Below, piece by piece: positions 16,444-24,467 of a stretch of 64,000 bases of DNA. Each line of letters opens with the position of its first letter. Position 1 is the stretch's first letter. The position numbers were made by a program, and so were the translations under genes. The notes below the pieces were generated by a model. That model was not told where the DNA came from, did not search any database, and was given only the letters and a program-made list of their open reading frames with translations. The stretch is taken from assembly GCF_018613935.1 (NCBI RefSeq), contig NZ_JAGGPF010000001.1, positions 496,001 to 560,000 of the forward strand. Direction: 5' to 3'. The stretch is from Agromyces sp. ISL-38. GTDB taxonomy: Bacteria; Actinomycetota; Actinomycetes; Actinomycetales; Microbacteriaceae.

Positions 16444-17843
16444 GCGCCGATGGTTTCGAGACGCCTGCTTCGCGGGCTCCTCAACCAGCGGAGTCGACCC
16501 CTGCTTCCTCGGCTCCTGAACCCAAGGACATGACGAACGCCGGGCTCTTCGCCCGCGCCCAGGCCGCGATCCCCGGCGGCGTCAACTCGCCCGTGCGGGC
16601 GTTCCGCTCGGTCGGCGGCACGCCGCGCTTCCTCGTCTCGGCGCGCGGCCCGTACGTCACCGACGCCGAAGGTCGTGAGTACGTCGACCTCGTCGCCGGC
16701 TGGGGCCCCGCGATCCTCGGGCACGCCGACCCCCGGGTCGTCGAGGCGGTGACGGATGCCGCGGCACGCGGTCTCTCGTTCGGCTCCTCCACGCCCGCCG
16801 AGACCGAGCTCGCCGAGCTCGTCGAGGAGCGCATCGCCCCCGTCGAGAAGCTCCGCCTCGTCTCGACGGGCACCGAGGCGACGATGAGCGCCATCCGACT
16901 CGCGCGCGGATTCACCGGCCGCGACCTGCTCGTGAAGTTCTCCGGTCACTACCACGGCCACTCCGATGGCCTCCTCGCTGAGGCAGGCTCGGGCCTCGCG
17001 ACCTTCGCCCTTCCCGGTTCGGCCGGCGTGCCCCGCGAGATCGCCGCGCTCACCCTCGTGGTGCCCTACAACGACCTCGACGCCCTGCGCGCCGTCTTCG
17101 CCGAGCACGGCGACCGCATCGCCGCCGTCATCACCGAGGCCGCCGCCGCGAACATGGGCGTCGTGCCGCCGCTGCCGGGCTTCAACCGGGCGCTCGTCGA
17201 GCTCGCCCACGCGCATGGCGCGCTCGTCATCTCCGACGAGGTGCTCACGGGCTTCCGCGTCTCGGCCGCCGGCTGGTGGGGCCTCGAGCACGGCACCGAT
17301 TCCGCCTACACGCCCGACCTCCTGACCTTCGGCAAGGTCATCGGCGGTGGCATGCCGGTCGCCGCACTCGGCGGCCGCGCCGAGATCATGGATCAGCTCG
17401 CCCCGCTCGGGCCCGTCTACCAAGCGGGCACCCTCTCGGGCAACCCGGTCGCGGTCGCGGCCGGCATCGCCACACTCAGGGCAGCGGATGCCGCGGTGTA
17501 CCAGCAGCTCGACGCCACTGCCGCGACGATCAGCGACGCCGTCTCCGCAGCGCTCACCGCCGAAGGCGTCGCGCACCACGCCCAGCACGCCGGCAACCTC
17601 TTCAGCTTCGTGTTCGGCGAGGCGGTCGCCGGGGGAGTGCACGACTACGCCGGTGTGCTGCGCCAGGAGTCGTGGCGATACTCCCCGTTCTTCCACACGA
17701 TGCTCGAAGCGGGGGTCTCGCTGCCGCCGAGCGTGTTCGAGGCGTGGTTCGTCACCGCGGCGCACGACGAGGCCGCGATCGGCCGCGTGCTCGACGCGCT
17801 GCCGGGGGCGGCTCGCGCCGCGGCAGCCGCTCGCCCCGCCTGA
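16440..17843 (+). CDS. hemL: Glutamate-1-semialdehyde 2,1-aminomutase with repeat-derived N-terminus
   Basis: A PLP enzyme that makes 5-aminolevulinate from glutamate-1-semialdehyde. Marks: [14 protein letters not shown] (42-55), [13 protein letters not shown] (167-179), [12 protein letters not shown], and Lys299 in [19 protein letters not shown] for the PLP Schiff base. ATG 16440 overlaps the hemB stop. The first 30 residues ([20 protein letters not shown] and so on) have no counterpart in HemL and are mostly a translated palindromic repeat (16452-16489). The conserved protein begins at Met31 (16530), a possible alternative start. HemA, the preceding enzyme, is not in the window. Confidence 0.95.
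16452..16489 (+). repeat. REP-like palindrome in the 5' end of hemL
   Basis: It starts GGTTTCGAGACGCCTGCTTC and ends GGCTCCTCAACCAGC, almost the same as the intergenic copies at 30873 (reverse) and 36912. It is translated as the extra N-terminal residues of HemL. Confidence 0.75.
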
Positions 17844-17974
17844 CCTGGCCCGCGGCATCCGCTCGCCGGAGGTAACCAGTTGAGGTGGCGTCGCGAGAAA
17901 TCGTGCATGAATCAGTTGCGGGTTTGTCGGGCGTCGACACCACGGCAGGCCGCCGACTCGGGCAGGATGGAAGC

Positions 17975-18349
17975 ATGGCCCACCTTCGCGTGCACCCCGA
18001 CCGGATCGAGGTTCATCTCACTCCGGCCGAGAAGTCGCTCGCGCTGCGCGCCGACGACATCGTGGTGCAGCGCGACGACATCAAGTCGGCCACGATCACC
18101 GACGACCCGTGGATCTGGATCCGCGGCATCCGCGTGCGGGGCACCGCGATCCCGCTCGTCGTCGCGGTGGGCGTCTGGAAGTACCACGGCGGCAGCGACT
18201 TCGTGATCGCCAAGGGCAAGCGGCCCGCAGTCGTGATCGAGCTCGCCGCGGGCGAGTTCACGCGGCTCATCGTGAGCACCAATCACGCCGGCGCGCTCAT
18301 CGACCGGCTGAAGCCCAACTCGCCGCCGACGGCCACCGAGCCTGACTGA
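17975..18349 (+). CDS. Conserved actinobacterial protein, PH-like fold suspected
   Basis: A 124-residue soluble protein. The pattern RIEVHLTPAEKSLALRADDI, DPWIWIRGIRVRGTAIP, then VVIELAAGEFTRLIVST recurs in short actinobacterial proteins of unknown function whose strand pattern suggests a bacterial PH-like domain. ATG 17975 was chosen because the upstream part of the frame has no similarity. It stands alone, 131 nt after hemL. No pathway can be assigned. Confidence 0.65.
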   Translation: MAHLRVHPDRIEVHLTPAEKSLALRADDIVVQRDDIKSATITDDPWIWIRGIRVRGTAIPLVVAVGVWKYHGGSDFVIAKGKRPAVVIELAAGEFTRLIVSTNHAGALIDRLKPNSPPTATEPD

Positions 18350-18523
18350 GCACCTCGCGACAACGAGTCTGATCGCGCCGGGCGCGGCCGAGAACCCGAT
18401 GCGCGCTCGACCGCCCGCGTAACCCCCGAATGGGGGGCGGCGGTTGACCGCCCCGCGGAGCAGAATTGAGGGCACTCGGGAAGCGAGGAATCCTCACGAC
18501 AACCTCCCGAGCCCGGAGTCGAG
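18350..18523. other. Intergenic region with a dyad
   Basis: The region holds the 14-bp palindrome GGCGGTTGACCGCC (18439-18452), just after CCCCCGAATGGGGGG, and may be a terminator or operator. An SD-like CCGGAG lies before the next gene's ATG. Nothing else is recognisable. Confidence 0.35.
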
Positions 18524-19516
18524 ATGAGCGGGCTGGCCGGAGCGAACGTGCTCGTCACCGGGGGAGCCGGAATGATCGGGTCGACGGTCGTCGACCTCCT
18601 CCTGCGTGGCGGCGCGGCATCCGTCGTCGTGCTCGACAACCTCGTGCGCGGCCGTCTCGCGAACCTCGACGATGCGCTCACCTCGGGGCGAGTGACGTTC
18701 GTGGAGGGCGACCTGCGGGATGCCGACCTGGTGGAGCGCCTCACCCGCGGTACCGACCTCGTGTTCCACGAGGCCGCCGTGCGCATGGCCCAGTGCGCGG
18801 AGAATCCGCGGTTCGCGCTCCAAGTGCTTGTCGACGGCACGTTCAACGTGCTGGAGGCCGCCGTGCGCCAGCGCGTCGACCGCGTCGTGTTCGCCTCGAG
18901 CGACTCGGTGTACGGCATTGCAGACGAGTTCCCGACGCCCGAGCTGCACCATCATCAGCACGCCGACACCTTCTACGGCACGGCGAAGTCCTTCGACGAG
19001 GGGATGCTGCGGTCGTTCCATGCGATGTACGGACTGCCCTACGTGGCACTGCGCTACTTCAACGTCTACGGGCCCCGCATGGACGTGCACGGGCTCTACA
19101 CCGAGGTGCTGGTGCAGTGGATGGAGCGCATCGCCGATGGTCGCGGCCCGCTCGTCTTCGGCGACGGCACCCAGACGATGGACTTCGTGCACGTGCGCGA
19201 CGTCGCCCGGGCGAACCTCCTCGCGGCGACGAGCCCCGTGCGTGCCGGCGTGTACAACGTCGCGAGCGGCCGGGAGACGAGCCTGCTGCAACTCGCCGAG
19301 CGGCTGCTGGCCGCCATGGACTCCGACCTCGAGATCGAGCACGGGCCCGAGCGGGAGGTGATCGAGGTCATGCGGCGGCTCGGCGACACGCAGGCCGCCC
19401 GCCGTGACCTCGGGTTCGAGGCGGAGGTGGGCCTCGACGAGGGGCTTCGCGAACTCATCGAGTGGTGGCATCCGCTGCGGGTCGAAATCGCCGCATCGAG
19501 GACGGTGTCATGGTGA
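18524..19516 (+). CDS. NAD-dependent epimerase/dehydratase (extended SDR)
   Basis: A 330-residue extended short-chain dehydrogenase acting on a nucleotide sugar. NAD motif GGAGMIG at residues 13-19; Asp in VVLDNLVRGR; catalytic Ser126 region FASSDSVYG; catalytic Tyr151 and Lys155 in FYGTAKSFDEG; and RYFNVYGPRMD and GDGTQTMDFVHVRDVA typical of UDP-glucose 4-epimerase-like proteins. The substrate is not certain. The stop overlaps a tiny ORF, after which a NeuD-like acyltransferase follows, suggesting sugar modification of a glycan. No glycosyltransferase is nearby. Confidence 0.88.
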   Translation: MSGLAGANVLVTGGAGMIGSTVVDLLLRGGAASVVVLDNLVRGRLANLDDALTSGRVTFVEGDLRDADLVERLTRGTDLVFHEAAVRMAQCAENPRFALQVLVDGTFNVLEAAVRQRVDRVVFASSDSVYGIADEFPTPELHHHQHADTFYGTAKSFDEGMLRSFHAMYGLPYVALRYFNVYGPRMDVHGLYTEVLVQWMERIADGRGPLVFGDGTQTMDFVHVRDVARANLLAATSPVRAGVYNVASGRETSLLQLAERLLAAMDSDLEIEHGPEREVIEVMRRLGDTQAARRDLGFEAEVGLDEGLRELIEWWHPLRVEIAASRTVSW

Positions 19517-19563
19517 ACCCCGCAGTGATCGACGCGGTACGGCGGGGCCTCGAGGAGGCGTGA
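19510..19563 (+). other. 17-codon ORF linking epimerase and NeuD-like genes
   Basis: ATG 19510 lies within the last codons of the epimerase gene and the frame ends with TGA at 19561-19563, 3 nt before the next ATG. The peptide reads MVNPAVIDAVRRGLEEA. It could be a coupling peptide or the joined ends of a deleted gene; an aminotransferase often sits at this place in such sugar loci. Confidence 0.35.
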
Positions 19564-19566
19564 CAC

Positions 19567-20280
19567 ATGGCGTCGCTCGTGCTCATCGGTGCGAGCGGGC
19601 TCGCGCGTGAGGCGCTCGCGATCGCTCGCGAGTCCGGCCTCCGCCCCATCGGCGTGCTCGACGACGCAGCCGACAGGCTGCCGCGAACACTCGACGGAGT
19701 GCTCGTGCTCGGCCCGATCCAGGAGGTCGTGCGGTTCCCCGAGTCGCGGCTGCTCGTCTGCATCCGCTCGGGGGCGACCCGCGCGCGCATCGTCGAGCGG
19801 CTCGCGACGCTCGGAGTGGGAGCCGATCGCTACGCGGTGCTCCTCGATCGGAGCGTGCGCAACCCGGGGCATTGCCCCGTCGGTCCCGGATCGGTGCTGT
19901 TCGCGGGCGTCGCGATCACCGTCGACGCCGTGGTCGGGCGCCACGTGGTGGCGATGCCGGGCGCGACGATCGCCCATGACTGCGTCATCGGCGACTTCGC
20001 GACCCTCGGCTCGGGCGTCTCGCTCGGCGGCGGCGCGCACATCGGCCGCGCCGCCAACCTGGGCTTGAACGTCTCCGTGCGGTTCGGCGCCGTCGTCGGG
20101 GCGGGCGCGACGATCGGCATGGGATCAGCCGTGCTCGACGACGTGCCACCGGACGAGACCTGGGCGGGTGTGCCGGCCGCACCCGTCGGAGACTTCGGCG
20201 GCCGCTCGGCTCAGGCGAAGAGGAACAGCACGAAGCCGATGAGCGGCAGCGTGCCCTGGATGAGCGCGGGCTTCAGGTAG
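19567..20280 (+). CDS. NeuD/PglD-family sugar O/N-acyltransferase
   Basis: A 237-residue protein. N-terminal Rossmann-like part (LVLIGASGLAREALAIARESG, then IGVLDD) and C-terminal left-handed beta-helix with hexapeptide repeats (VVGRHVVAMPGATIAHDCVIG, FATLGSGVSLGGGAHIG). The likely catalytic His is in ATIAHDCVIGD. NeuD/PglD enzymes acetylate UDP-amino sugars or sialic acids. The C-terminal 23 residues (from about 20211) overlap the 3' end of the convergent DUF1304 gene by 70 bp and look unlike the family, so the protein has probably been extended by read-through. Confidence 0.85.
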   Translation: MASLVLIGASGLAREALAIARESGLRPIGVLDDAADRLPRTLDGVLVLGPIQEVVRFPESRLLVCIRSGATRARIVERLATLGVGADRYAVLLDRSVRNPGHCPVGPGSVLFAGVAITVDAVVGRHVVAMPGATIAHDCVIGDFATLGSGVSLGGGAHIGRAANLGLNVSVRFGAVVGAGATIGMGSAVLDDVPPDETWAGVPAAPVGDFGGRSAQAKRNSTKPMSGSVPWMSAGFR

Positions 20281-20591
20281 CCGCGCCCAGTCGTGACGAG
20301 CACCGCAGCGGCGAGCACCATGCAGCCCGTCGTGAAGAGTACGAGCGCCTTCCCGACGGAGTCGGCTCCCGTCCAGAACAGGATGAGGCCGAGGGCCGCG
20401 CCGAGCCCGAGGAACAGGTTGTAGAAGCCCTGGTTGTAGGCCATCGGCTTCGTCACGTCGGCGTTCGCCTGGTCGGCGACGCCGAACCGCTTCCACGTCG
20501 CGGGCTTCGCCCACAGCACGCTCTCGAGCAGGAAGATGTAGCCGTGCAGGAGCGCGGCGAGGGCGACGATGATGCTCGCGATGACGGCCAT
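20211..20591 (-). CDS. DUF1304 family membrane protein
   Basis: A 126-residue protein with four membrane helices and the DUF1304 signature LESVLWAKPATWKRFG, then MAYNQGFYNLFLGLGAALGL. Function unknown. A TACGAT box 6 nt before the ATG suggests a leaderless transcript. The 3' end overlaps the convergent NeuD-like gene. Confidence 0.88.
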   Translation of the reverse strand: MAVIASIIVALAALLHGYIFLLESVLWAKPATWKRFGVADQANADVTKPMAYNQGFYNLFLGLGAALGLILFWTGADSVGKALVLFTTGCMVLAAAVLVTTGRGYLKPALIQGTLPLIGFVLFLFA

Positions 20592-20597
20592 GCAGTG

Positions 20598-20603
20598 ATC
20601 GTA
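20598..20603 (-). promoter_or_regulatory. Leaderless promoter -10 box for the DUF1304 gene
   Basis: TACGAT on the minus strand ends 6 nt before the ATG at 20591, the spacing expected when transcription starts at the start codon. Confidence 0.45.
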
Positions 20604-20651
20604 TGGGGTCGCTCTCGTCGTCGCGCGCAGGCGGGCCGTCGGCGGTCGCGC

Positions 20652-21770
20652 TCAGCGCTCGAGCAGCTCGGTCTCGACGGTGACGGGCATGCCGAGGAAT
20701 CGTTCGAGCTCGGCGACGGATGCCGCGAGCGACCGTTGCTCGGCAGGCGAGAACGCGCGCCACGGCACGACCCGCACCCTCGCGCGCTTCGCCTCGACGA
20801 CCGGCGCCCACCGGCCGCACATGACCCCGCCGATCATCAGCGCGTGCATGGGGAACTCCGCGGTCTGCGGCGTCGACCGTTCGGGCGATTGCAGGTAGGC
20901 CCGGGGCGCCGCGTACCCCATGATGTACTCGTCGTACGCCTGCAGCAGGTCGACGAGGTCGGTGCCGTCGTCGGTGGGCGCAGCATCCGACAGCGTCGAG
21001 ACATCGAGCCAGTGCGCCGTGCCCTCGACGTCGACCGTCGCGATGCGCCCGTCGCTCCGGTCGACGGCGTCGGCGAACGCCTGCCGCGTGTCGCCGAGGG
21101 TGAAGCCCGACCAGGCCGCGAAGTCGCGTTCGTTCGCCGGCCCACGTGAGCCGATGAAGCGATCGGCGAGCTCGGCGAGCGCCTCGTCGCGCGGCTTCGG
21201 CGCCGATGCCGGCACGCGCTCGTCGAACGCCGCGTAGGTGCGCTGCTTGGCGGCGTTGGCACCGCTGATCGCCACGCGTTCGAGCTCGGCGAGCATGAGC
21301 AGATAGCCGAAGGCGAGGCCGGCCATCGGCGATCCGGCCTCGTCGAGCGCGGCCGTCAGTTGCGCCCGGGTGCGATGACCGCCCTCGAGTGCGCGGGCCA
21401 CGACATCCAGGCCGCGAGCGGCGACTTCACCTTCGAGACCGACACGGCGGTAGTACGTCGCGTTCACCCGGTGCACCCGTTCGGCCGAGAGCTCGAGCAG
21501 CCACCGGGCATCCGCGGGGCTCACGAAATGCCACGTGGGGCGCAGCACGTGCGTGCGCAGGATCTCGGCGCGGTCGATCGAGGCGGCGACGGATGCCGCG
21601 TCGGGGCGGCGCTCGGAAGGCACCCGCACCGCGAGGCCCCACTGGGCCGGCACGAACTCCTGCGACTGCACGGCGACGAAGCGCTCGACGACCTCGGGCG
21701 CCGAGGCGGAGGCCGGCTCGCGCAAGCCCTGCACGCGGAGCCGCAGCTGGCGTATCGTCGCGAGGTCCAC
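20652..21770 (-). CDS. Winged-helix DNA-binding domain protein, AlkZ-like
   Basis: A 372-residue protein of the winged-helix DNA-binding family that includes the crosslink DNA glycosylase AlkZ. Marks: RLRVQGL, FVAVQSQEFVPAQWGLAVRV with the QSQ-type segment, ILRTHVLRPTWHFVSPADARWLL near residues 68-90, AFDERVP, and LLQAYDEYIMGY near 265. In AlkZ the QxQ motif is catalytic; here the Gln-Ser-Gln fits, but glycosylase activity is an inference. GTG start at 21770 lies 2 nt after the ABC permease stop, so it is the last gene of that operon. Related genes occur in antibiotic self-protection loci, often beside exporters. Confidence 0.8.
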   Translation of the reverse strand: MDLATIRQLRLRVQGLREPASASAPEVVERFVAVQSQEFVPAQWGLAVRVPSERRPDAASVAASIDRAEILRTHVLRPTWHFVSPADARWLLELSAERVHRVNATYYRRVGLEGEVAARGLDVVARALEGGHRTRAQLTAALDEAGSPMAGLAFGYLLMLAELERVAISGANAAKQRTYAAFDERVPASAPKPRDEALAELADRFIGSRGPANERDFAAWSGFTLGDTRQAFADAVDRSDGRIATVDVEGTAHWLDVSTLSDAAPTDDGTDLVDLLQAYDEYIMGYAAPRAYLQSPERSTPQTAEFPMHALMIGGVMCGRWAPVVEAKRARVRVVPWRAFSPAEQRSLAASVAELERFLGMPVTVETELLER

Positions 21771-21772
21771 GC

Positions 21773-22606
21773 CTACGACACGTCCCCACGCCAGGTGGTC
21801 GCACCGCCGATGAATGTCGCGACCAGGGCGATGCCGAGCAGCACGAGCCCGCCCTGCCACCACTCGAGCGTCGCCGCGGTGCCGAGCGAGGCGATGTTGT
21901 AGAACGACGCACCGACCAGGGCGTCGCTCGCGGCTCCCGGCAGGAACTTGCCGATGTTCGCGGTGACCTCGTTGAGCGATGCGGTGAACCGCAGGATCGG
22001 CTCGACGAACTGGGTGAACGCGATGACGATCACGATCGCCGCGACCTGGTTGGGCACGAGCGCGCCGAGCCCGACGCCGATTGCTCCCCAGAGAGCCATC
22101 GCGAGCACGCCGCGTCCGATGAGCGCCCAGGTGTCGGGGTCGTCGAGGCCGGTGTCGAGGCCGAAGCCGGCGAGGGCCGCGGCCCCGGTGCCGACCGAGA
22201 CGGCGAAGGCGATCACCCCGAGCCCCGCACCCATCGCGAACTGCGAGAGGAACTTCGCGGTGAGCACGGTCGTGCGGTGCGGCTCGGCGAGGAAGGTGGG
22301 TGTGAGGGTCTTGTGCCGGAACTCGCCCGTGACGGCGAGTGCGCCGAGGAGCACCGGGAAGACGTAGCCGATCGATGTCGCGAAGCTGTAGACGAGCGGG
22401 GCGAGGTCGAGCCCCGGCGCAATGGGCGTGCCGCCGCCGCCGGCCGCAGCCGCGGCATCCGGATTCGCACTCGCCCAGCCGAGGAAGGCGCCGAAGCCCC
22501 CCGACATCAGGGCGACATAGCCCGCGAGCAGGAGGGCGAGCAGCCACCACATGCGCGTGGTGAAGACCTTCTGGAACTCCGAGCCGATCGCGCGGATGAA
22601 CGACAT
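21773..22606 (-). CDS. ABC-2 type transporter permease
   Basis: A 277-residue membrane protein with about six helices, starting FIRAIGSEFQKVFTTRMWWLLALLLAGY, a typical start for ABC-2 permeases related to bacitracin/lantibiotic exporters. It also has VTGEFRHKTLTPTFLAEP in the cytoplasmic loop. Its ATG directly follows the stop of the ATPase gene with no gap. With the ATPase it should form an exporter; the substrate is unknown. Confidence 0.88.
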   Translation of the reverse strand: MSFIRAIGSEFQKVFTTRMWWLLALLLAGYVALMSGGFGAFLGWASANPDAAAAAGGGGTPIAPGLDLAPLVYSFATSIGYVFPVLLGALAVTGEFRHKTLTPTFLAEPHRTTVLTAKFLSQFAMGAGLGVIAFAVSVGTGAAALAGFGLDTGLDDPDTWALIGRGVLAMALWGAIGVGLGALVPNQVAAIVIVIAFTQFVEPILRFTASLNEVTANIGKFLPGAASDALVGASFYNIASLGTAATLEWWQGGLVLLGIALVATFIGGATTWRGDVS

Positions 22607-23503
22607 CTACTCCTCACCCCCGCCGACGAGCGAGAGGAACGACTCTTCGAGCCCCGATTTCAGTCGGTGCAGGGTGTTCAGCTCGACGCCGCCGAGGAAC
22701 GCCGCGTGGCCCACTCGGCCCGGGTCGGGCTCGTTGACGATGAAGCCGTTGCGGCCCTCGGTGTACTCGAGGCCGGCTTCGTCGAGCGCGGCGGAGAGTG
22801 CCTCCCGGTCGGGGGAGTCGGCGATCGTGCGCGGCGCGGAGTCGAGTTCGAGGCTCACGAGCGTGCCGCTCTTCACGAGCCGGCCCTTCGAGATGATGAC
22901 GACCTCGTCGACGCTCTGCTGCACCTCGCTCAGGAGGTGCGAGCTCACGAGCACCGTGCGGCCCTCATGGGCGAGGCTCTGCAGGAATCCGCGGATCCAC
23001 TTGATGCCCTCGGGGTCGAGGCCGTTGATCGGCTCGTCGAGTACGAACACGCCCGGATCGCCGAGCAGCGTGTACGCGAGAGCGAGTCGCTGGCGCATGC
23101 CGAGCGAGTAGCCGCCGACCCGCCGGTCGGCGAACTCCGTCATGCCCACTTGCTCGAGCACCACGGGCACTCGTGCTTTCGAGAGGCCGGTCGCGGTCGC
23201 GTAGACCTTGAGGTGGTCGCGAGCCGTTCGCCCCGGGTGGAAGTTCGCGTCGAGCGCGGCGCCCACCGTCTCGAGTGGCCGTGGCAGTGAGGCATAGGGC
23301 GTGCCGCCGAACGTCGCGGTACCGGCGTTCGGATGCACGAGCCCGAGCAGCACGCGCAGCGTCGTGGTCTTGCCGGCGCCGTTCGGGCCGAGGAATCCGG
23401 TGACCCTGCCGGGCTGCACCGTGAACGTCAGGTCGTCGACCGCGACCACGTGGCCGAAGTGCTTGCTGAGGCCGGTGATCTCGATGGGGATGCCGCTCTC
23501 CAT
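22607..23503 (-). CDS. ABC transporter ATP-binding protein
   Basis: A 298-residue ATPase. Walker A GPNGAGKTT with Lys45, signature YSLGMRQRLALAY, Walker B VFVLDEPINGLDPEG and switch His in VLVSSHLLSEV. The C-terminal 80 residues are the regulatory extension seen in multidrug/lantibiotic-type exporters. ATG 23503 is preceded by AGGAGGAGA. It is the first gene of a three-gene operon with the permease and the AlkZ-like gene. DNA-repair plus export suggests resistance to a DNA-damaging compound, which is inference. Confidence 0.92.
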   Translation of the reverse strand: MESGIPIEITGLSKHFGHVVAVDDLTFTVQPGRVTGFLGPNGAGKTTTLRVLLGLVHPNAGTATFGGTPYASLPRPLETVGAALDANFHPGRTARDHLKVYATATGLSKARVPVVLEQVGMTEFADRRVGGYSLGMRQRLALAYTLLGDPGVFVLDEPINGLDPEGIKWIRGFLQSLAHEGRTVLVSSHLLSEVQQSVDEVVIISKGRLVKSGTLVSLELDSAPRTIADSPDREALSAALDEAGLEYTEGRNGFIVNEPDPGRVGHAAFLGGVELNTLHRLKSGLEESFLSLVGGGEE

Positions 23504-23675
23504 GCGCTCTCCTCCTGTCGGGGGCGAGCATGGCCGCGCTGGGTCGCACCCCCGCACGACCCGACGGCCGGAACCGCCATACGGCTCACACTAGCGACCG
23601 CGGCCCGCTCGGGGCATCCCTCGCGTGGGGGATTCGCGCATGAGCTCAGTTGAGCGGACCGCGGAATGCGCGGCT

Positions 23676-23759
23676 CAATTGAGCAGGCGGATGCCGCGGG
23701 GCAGCACGCCCCGGGCGTAGAGCTCGGTTGCGAGGTCCTGGGGGGCTCCGAGCGTTTCG
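23676..23759 (-). pseudogene. C-terminal scrap of an unidentified gene
   Basis: The minus strand reads ETLGAPQDLATELYARGVLP then RGIRLLN and a stop at 23676. It looks like a real protein C-terminus in this organism's codon usage, but upstream the sequence turns AT-rich and similarity is lost. I cannot name the family. A nearby dyad pairs GCTCAGTTGAGC with GGCTCAATTGAGC (about 23642-23680). Confidence 0.3.
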
Positions 23760-23877
23760 CGCGGAGGGGATTTTGAAACTACCGCTGAACCTGCGACAAG
23801 GTTTTATCAAGTAAACCGACAACAACGCCAGCGGTTGCTGAGCGCCCGTTGTTCAGACCTTCAAGGGGAGTTGCTAC
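23760..23877. other. AT-richer leader of the DUF1761 gene
   Basis: This stretch is much less GC-rich than its neighbours. It contains a hairpin with arms AACAACG and CGTTGTT (23821-23853) and an inner CAGC/GCTG stem, followed by AAGGGGAG as ribosome site. The hairpin might be regulatory or a terminator for an incoming transcript. Confidence 0.35.
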
Positions 23878-24288
23878 ATGATCGAGATCAACTGGTTCGG
23901 CGTCGTACTCGCAATCGTGGCAGGCATGGCCGTGGCGGGCGTTTGGTACAGCAAGATCGGCTTCGGGCTCGTTTGGTGGAAGCTGACGGGCATAACTTCC
24001 GAACAGTCCAAGAGGGCCACTGTGAGGAACATGGTCCAGCTATTCATCGCGAACAGCGTGACGGCGGTTGGGTTGGCAGTCGGTATCGCGATCACGTCAA
24101 TGGCTACCGATCAAGATTCCGTGTGGTTGGCAGTGCTGGTCGGTCTCGTAGCGTGGGCCACGCTTTCGGCAACCACACTTCTTCAGCACAATGCCTTCGA
24201 GCTGAAGCCTCCGATGCTGACTGTGGTCAACAGCAGCTACCAGCTAGTCCTGTTTCTCGCTATGTCACTGGTGATCGGACTGCTGTAA
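23878..24288 (+). CDS. DUF1761 domain membrane protein
   Basis: A 136-residue protein with four membrane helices. The start INWFGVVLAIVAGMAVAGVWYSKIGFGLVWWK is the DUF1761 pattern (N-W-V..A-..-G-WYS...W). No function is known. Codon usage is less GC-biased than that of the neighbours (several AT-ending codons), and the leader is AT-rich, which suggests recent acquisition. No operon partner. Confidence 0.82.
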   Translation: MIEINWFGVVLAIVAGMAVAGVWYSKIGFGLVWWKLTGITSEQSKRATVRNMVQLFIANSVTAVGLAVGIAITSMATDQDSVWLAVLVGLVAWATLSATTLLQHNAFELKPPMLTVVNSSYQLVLFLAMSLVIGLL

Positions 24289-24467
24289 TGCTCTGCTCTG
24301 TCGTGGCGCCGAAAAGACCAGGTCGTCGGTTGACAGCCGCGGACGGGTCGGCCGGATCCGACTCGATGACCACTGGCGCTCTGGACGCCGGACCGGCACG
24401 GGTCTAGCATCGGCCTCGTCCGCGGCCACCGCCCGGTGACGGGGACGTCGGGGAAAGGGCATCGACC

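Noticed and set aside
23815-23860. Integron attC-like site in the hairpin before the DUF1761 gene
   Set aside because: The hairpin has AAC/GTT ends, but the GTTRRRY core and the two-box spacing of attC are missing, and no integrase is seen.
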